From positions 1 to 51,036 of the forward strand of contig JADLHF010000185.1 of the NCBI GenBank assembly GCA_020848935.1: a stretch of 51,036 nt of DNA, written 5' to 3'. Origin of the DNA: Acetobacteraceae bacterium (GTDB lineage: Bacteria; Pseudomonadota; Alphaproteobacteria; Acetobacterales; Acetobacteraceae). The position numbers were made by a program, and so were the translations under genes. This document shows, piece by piece, positions 48,190 through 51,036 of the stretch. A model generated the notes under the pieces. That model did not search any database, was not told the DNA's origin, and saw only the letters and a list, made by a program, of their open reading frames with translations. The first letter of the stretch is position 1; each line of letters opens with the position of its first letter.

Positions 48190-51036
48190 CTACAGCTCCT
48201 CCACCCGCTCCACCCCCGGCAGCACCTTCAGCGCCTGGGCCAGGCGGGGGGTGACGTTGAAGCCGCCGGGCAGGATGATCTCCACGTCCTGCGCCGATTC
48301 CAGCCGCGGCACCAGCACCACGCGGCCGCGGCCGGTGCCCTCGCGGGCAAGCAGGGTGCGGATATGCGGCACCGCCTCGGTCTGTTGCAGCCAGACCCGC
48401 ATGCCGCCGCCGGCGCGCTCGGCGGCCTGGTCCAGTGCGGTGATGTCCGAGGCGGTGATGCGCAGGCTCTCGCCCTCCAGCTTCAGGTCGGCGGTGACCA
48501 CCACGACGTTGCCGGCCACCAGCAGGTCGCGGGCGCGGCCGAGGGTTTCGCTGAAGAAGGTCACCTCGTAGCTGCCGCCGGCATCGGACAGCCGCACCCA
48601 GGCCATGCGGCTGCCGCTGCGGGTGATGCGTTCCTTGATGTTGACCACCGAGCCGGCCAGCTTCACCCGGGCGGCGCCGCGCTGGGCGGTGGCTTCCAGC
48701 TGGGTGCTTGCCACCACGCCCAGGCGGCGCAGGGTCTGTTCGTAGGCGTCCAGCGGGTGGGAGGTGAGGTGGAAGCCGATCGCCTCCGCCTCGAAGCCCA
48801 GCCGGTCCATGCCCTCCCAGTCGGGAATGTCGGCGATGCGCAGGGGTTCGGGCCGGTTGCCGCCACTGAACAGGGCGATCTGGCCGCTGCCCTTCTCGTC
48901 GGCCTGGGCCTGGGCGCGGCGCAGGATGGTTTCGCAGGCGGAGAAGACGCGGGCGCGGTTGGCGTCGATGCTGTCGAAGGCGCCGGCGCGGGCGAGGTTT
49001 TCGAGCTGCATGCGGTTGAGCTGCTTGGGATCGACGCGGGCGGCGAAGTCGGCGAGGTCCTCGAAGCTGGCGGCGCCGCGGACCTTGGCGACGGCGGCCA
49101 TCGCGGCCTGGCCGACCTTCTTCACCGCGGCCAGGGCGTAGCGGATGGCGAGCTTGCCGCCGGGTTGGCGCTCCAGGGTGAAGTCGGCCTCGGAGCGGTT
49201 GATGTCGGGCGGCAGCAGCTTGAGGCCCATCCGCCCGGCCTCCTGGCGTAGGGCGGCGAGGCGGTCGGTGTTGTTGACGGCCAGCGACATGCAGGCGGCG
49301 ATGAAGGCCTCGGGGTGGTTGGCCTTCATCCAGGCGGTCTGGTAGGCGAGCAGGGCGTAGGGCGCGGAGTGGCACTTGTTGAAGCCGTAATCGGCGAATT
49401 TCGACATCAGGTCGAAGACTTCGCTGGCCTTGTCGGGGTCGATGCCCCGCGCGACGGCGCCCTTGCAGAAGATTTCCCGCTGGGCGTCCATCTCGGCGCG
49501 GATCTTCTTGCCCATGGCGCGGCGCAGCAGGTCGGCGGCACCCAGGCTGTAGCCGGCCATGGTCTGGGCGATCTGCATCACCTGTTCCTGATAGACCATG
49601 ATCCCGTAGGTCTCATCCAGGATGGCGTGGATCGACGGGTGCGGCGCCTCCCACTTCTCGCCGTGCTTGCGCTGGCAATAGGCGGGGATGCTGGCCATCG
49701 GGCCGGGCCGGTAGAGGGCGACGGCGGCGATCAGGTCCTCGAAGCGGTCGGGGCGCATCTGGCGCAGCACGTCGCGCATGCCCTGGCCCTCGAACTGGAA
49801 CACGCCGCCGGCATCGCCGCGCTGGAGCATTTCAAAGGTCTTGGCATCGTCGAGCGGCAGGCGGTCGAGGTCGATGGTGATGCGTTCGCGCTTCAGCAAC
49901 TCGGCGCCGCGTTGCAGGATGGTCAGCGTGGTCAGGCCGAGGAAGTCGAACTTCACCAGCCCGGCCTGCTCGACGTATTTCATCGAGTACTGGGTGACCA
50001 GGTAGTCGGATTTCGCGTCACGATAGACCGGGACCATTTCCGTGAGCGTGCGGTCGCCGATCACCAGGCCGGCGGCGTGGGTGCTGGCGTGGCGGTAGAG
50101 ACCCTCCAGCTGCAAGGCGATTTCGATCAGACGGCGGATCGATTCGTCTTCCTCGCGCAGGGCCTGCAGCTTCGGTTCGCCATCGATGGCCTGTTGCAGG
50201 GTGACCGGCTTGGCGGGGTTGTTGGGGATCAGCTCGGCGACGCGGTTGACCTGGCCATAGGGCAGGCCGAGCACGCGGCCGACATCGCGGACGGCGGCGC
50301 GGGCCTGGAGTTTTCCAAAGGTGATGATCTGGGCGACGCGGTCGGCGCCGTATTCGCGGCGGACGTAGTCGATCACCTCGTCCCGGCGGTCCTGGCAGAA
50401 GTCGATGTCGAAATCCGGCATCGAGACGCGCTCGGGGTTGAGGAAGCGTTCGAACAGCAGGTTGAATTGCAGCGGATCGATGTCGGTGATGGTCAGCGCC
50501 CAGGCGGCGACCGAGCCGGCGCCGGAGCCGCGGCCGGGGCCGACCGGAATGCCCTGCCCCTTCGCCCATTGGATGAAGTCGGCGACGATCAGGAAGTAGC
50601 CGGGGAAGCCCATGTCGGCGATGACGCCGAGTTCGAATTCCAGGCGTTCGGCATAGACGGCGCGGCGTTCGGGGGTGGCGCCGATCGCGGCCATGCGGCG
50701 GTCCAGCCCCTCGCGGGCCATGGCGCGCAGGGTTTCGTCCTCGGTGGCGCCGTCGCGGACCTTGGGGCAGACCGGCAGCATCGGCTTGCGGCTTTCGGCC
50801 ATCACGGCGCAACGCCGGGCGATGGCGATGGTGTTGTCGCAGGCGTCCGGCAGGTCGGCGAACAGGGCGCGCATGACCTTCGCCGGCTTGAACCACTGTT
50901 CGGGCGAGACGCGGCGGCGGTCGCGTTCGGCCAGGGTGCGGCCCTCGGCGATGCAGAGCAGGGCGTCGTGGGCCTCGTGCATGTCCCGTTTGGCGAAGAA
51001 GCAGTGGTTGGTGGCCACCAGCGGGAGGGCGGCGGC
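48190..51036 (-). CDS. dnaE: DNA polymerase III alpha subunit, 5'-truncated by the window end
   Basis: Replicative polymerase catalytic subunit (EC 2.7.7.7). The visible 948 residues lack the N-terminal PHP domain start (about 200 residues lie beyond the window). Present are NHCFFAKRDMHEAHDALLCI, GPGRGSGAGSVAAWAL, the active-site Asp motif MPDFDIDFCQDRRDEVIDYV, the fingers/beta-binding region (KFADYGFNKCHSAPYALLAYQTAWMKANHPEAF), the HhH region and the OB fold (VKLAGSVVNIKERITRSG). It ends GVERVEEL, a normal terminus. The 199 bp to the rpsB start show only a small GGCGGC-AC-GCCGCC hairpin (near 48103). Confidence 0.96.
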   Translation of the reverse strand, partial: AAALPLVATNHCFFAKRDMHEAHDALLCIAEGRTLAERDRRRVSPEQWFKPAKVMRALFADLPDACDNTIAIARRCAVMAESRKPMLPVCPKVRDGATEDETLRAMAREGLDRRMAAIGATPERRAVYAERLEFELGVIADMGFPGYFLIVADFIQWAKGQGIPVGPGRGSGAGSVAAWALTITDIDPLQFNLLFERFLNPERVSMPDFDIDFCQDRRDEVIDYVRREYGADRVAQIITFGKLQARAAVRDVGRVLGLPYGQVNRVAELIPNNPAKPVTLQQAIDGEPKLQALREEDESIRRLIEIALQLEGLYRHASTHAAGLVIGDRTLTEMVPVYRDAKSDYLVTQYSMKYVEQAGLVKFDFLGLTTLTILQRGAELLKRERITIDLDRLPLDDAKTFEMLQRGDAGGVFQFEGQGMRDVLRQMRPDRFEDLIAAVALYRPGPMASIPAYCQRKHGEKWEAPHPSIHAILDETYGIMVYQEQVMQIAQTMAGYSLGAADLLRRAMGKKIRAEMDAQREIFCKGAVARGIDPDKASEVFDLMSKFADYGFNKCHSAPYALLAYQTAWMKANHPEAFIAACMSLAVNNTDRLAALRQEAGRMGLKLLPPDINRSEADFTLERQPGGKLAIRYALAAVKKVGQAAMAAVAKVRGAASFEDLADFAARVDPKQLNRMQLENLARAGAFDSIDANRARVFSACETILRRAQAQADEKGSGQIALFSGGNRPEPLRIADIPDWEGMDRLGFEAEAIGFHLTSHPLDAYEQTLRRLGVVASTQLEATAQRGAARVKLAGSVVNIKERITRSGSRMAWVRLSDAGGSYEVTFFSETLGRARDLLVAGNVVVVTADLKLEGESLRITASDITALDQAAERAGGGMRVWLQQTEAVPHIRTLLAREGTGRGRVVLVPRLESAQDVEIILPGGFNVTPRLAQALKVLPGVERVEEL

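Noticed and set aside
1-51036. tRNA, rRNA, CRISPR array, prophage or intact insertion sequence
   Set aside because: No TTC-arm-like tRNA consensus, no regularly spaced repeats, and no transposase or phage gene was seen by eye.

Overview
This 51 kb window is chromosomal DNA of a high-GC (roughly 70%) Gram-negative bacterium. Gene content points to an alphaproteobacterium of the Acetobacteraceae/Rhodospirillales type: the order rpsB-tsf-pyrH-frr-uppS-cdsA-dxr-rseP-bamA-skp-lpxD-fabZ-lpxA, a GTTC-N7-GTTC LexA-type box, and small AT-rich palindromic elements scattered between genes. The family assignment is inference from content, not a database result. I see no tRNA, rRNA, CRISPR array, prophage or intact insertion sequence.

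Layout. 1-9.7 kb (mostly minus strand) is metabolic: a LysE-type exporter, a small membrane protein, an FAH-family sugar-acid dehydratase-like enzyme, an N-carbamoyl-D-amino acid hydrolase, a divergent PEP carboxylase, a DegT/DnrJ aminotransferase, a nucleotide-sugar epimerase-like protein and a RidA-like protein. 9.7-11.5 kb is a metal (probably zinc) ABC transporter operon with a Zur-like operator and a translationally coupled 42-codon leader ORF. 11.5-20 kb holds DUF445, a luciferase-like monooxygenase, an orphan family 5 solute-binding protein, an SPFH/NfeD pair, the wreck of an alcohol dehydrogenase gene, an EamA exporter and a proline-rich protein of unknown function under a LexA-like operator. 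20-30 kb has a second LysE exporter, a stand-alone EF-G gene, a DUF1800/DUF1501 operon whose second gene carries an in-frame TAG, an N-carbamoyl-L-amino-acid-hydrolase-like M20 enzyme and a large CAP/Calx-beta/RTX-like probably secreted protein. 30-34.6 kb has a small unknown protein, an SDR, a tandem universal stress protein and a second orphan solute-binding protein. 34.6-51 kb is the conserved essential block for translation, isoprenoid and phospholipid synthesis, outer-membrane assembly and lipid A, preceded by the 5'-truncated dnaE.

How the genes work together. The block from rpsB to lpxA couples protein synthesis (S2, EF-Ts, Frr) to envelope growth: PyrH, UppS, CdsA and Dxr make precursors, RseP and BamA/Skp handle envelope stress and outer-membrane proteins, LpxD/FabZ/LpxA make lipid A and fatty acids. 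lpxI and lpxB, the usual followers of lpxA, are not here.

Most interesting signals. (1) A family of about 17 AT-rich hairpin arms at 10 intergenic loci, often paired as inverted copies around a small GC-rich hairpin and with a fixed polarity relative to neighbouring stop codons. (2) Three minus-strand genes whose predicted -10 box lies 6-7 nt from the start codon (leaderless mRNAs), each with a dyad or direct repeat on the -10: one LexA-like, one Zur-like, one unidentified. (3) The same 14-bp perfect palindrome upstream of two unrelated exporter genes. (4) The TAG in the DUF1501 gene.
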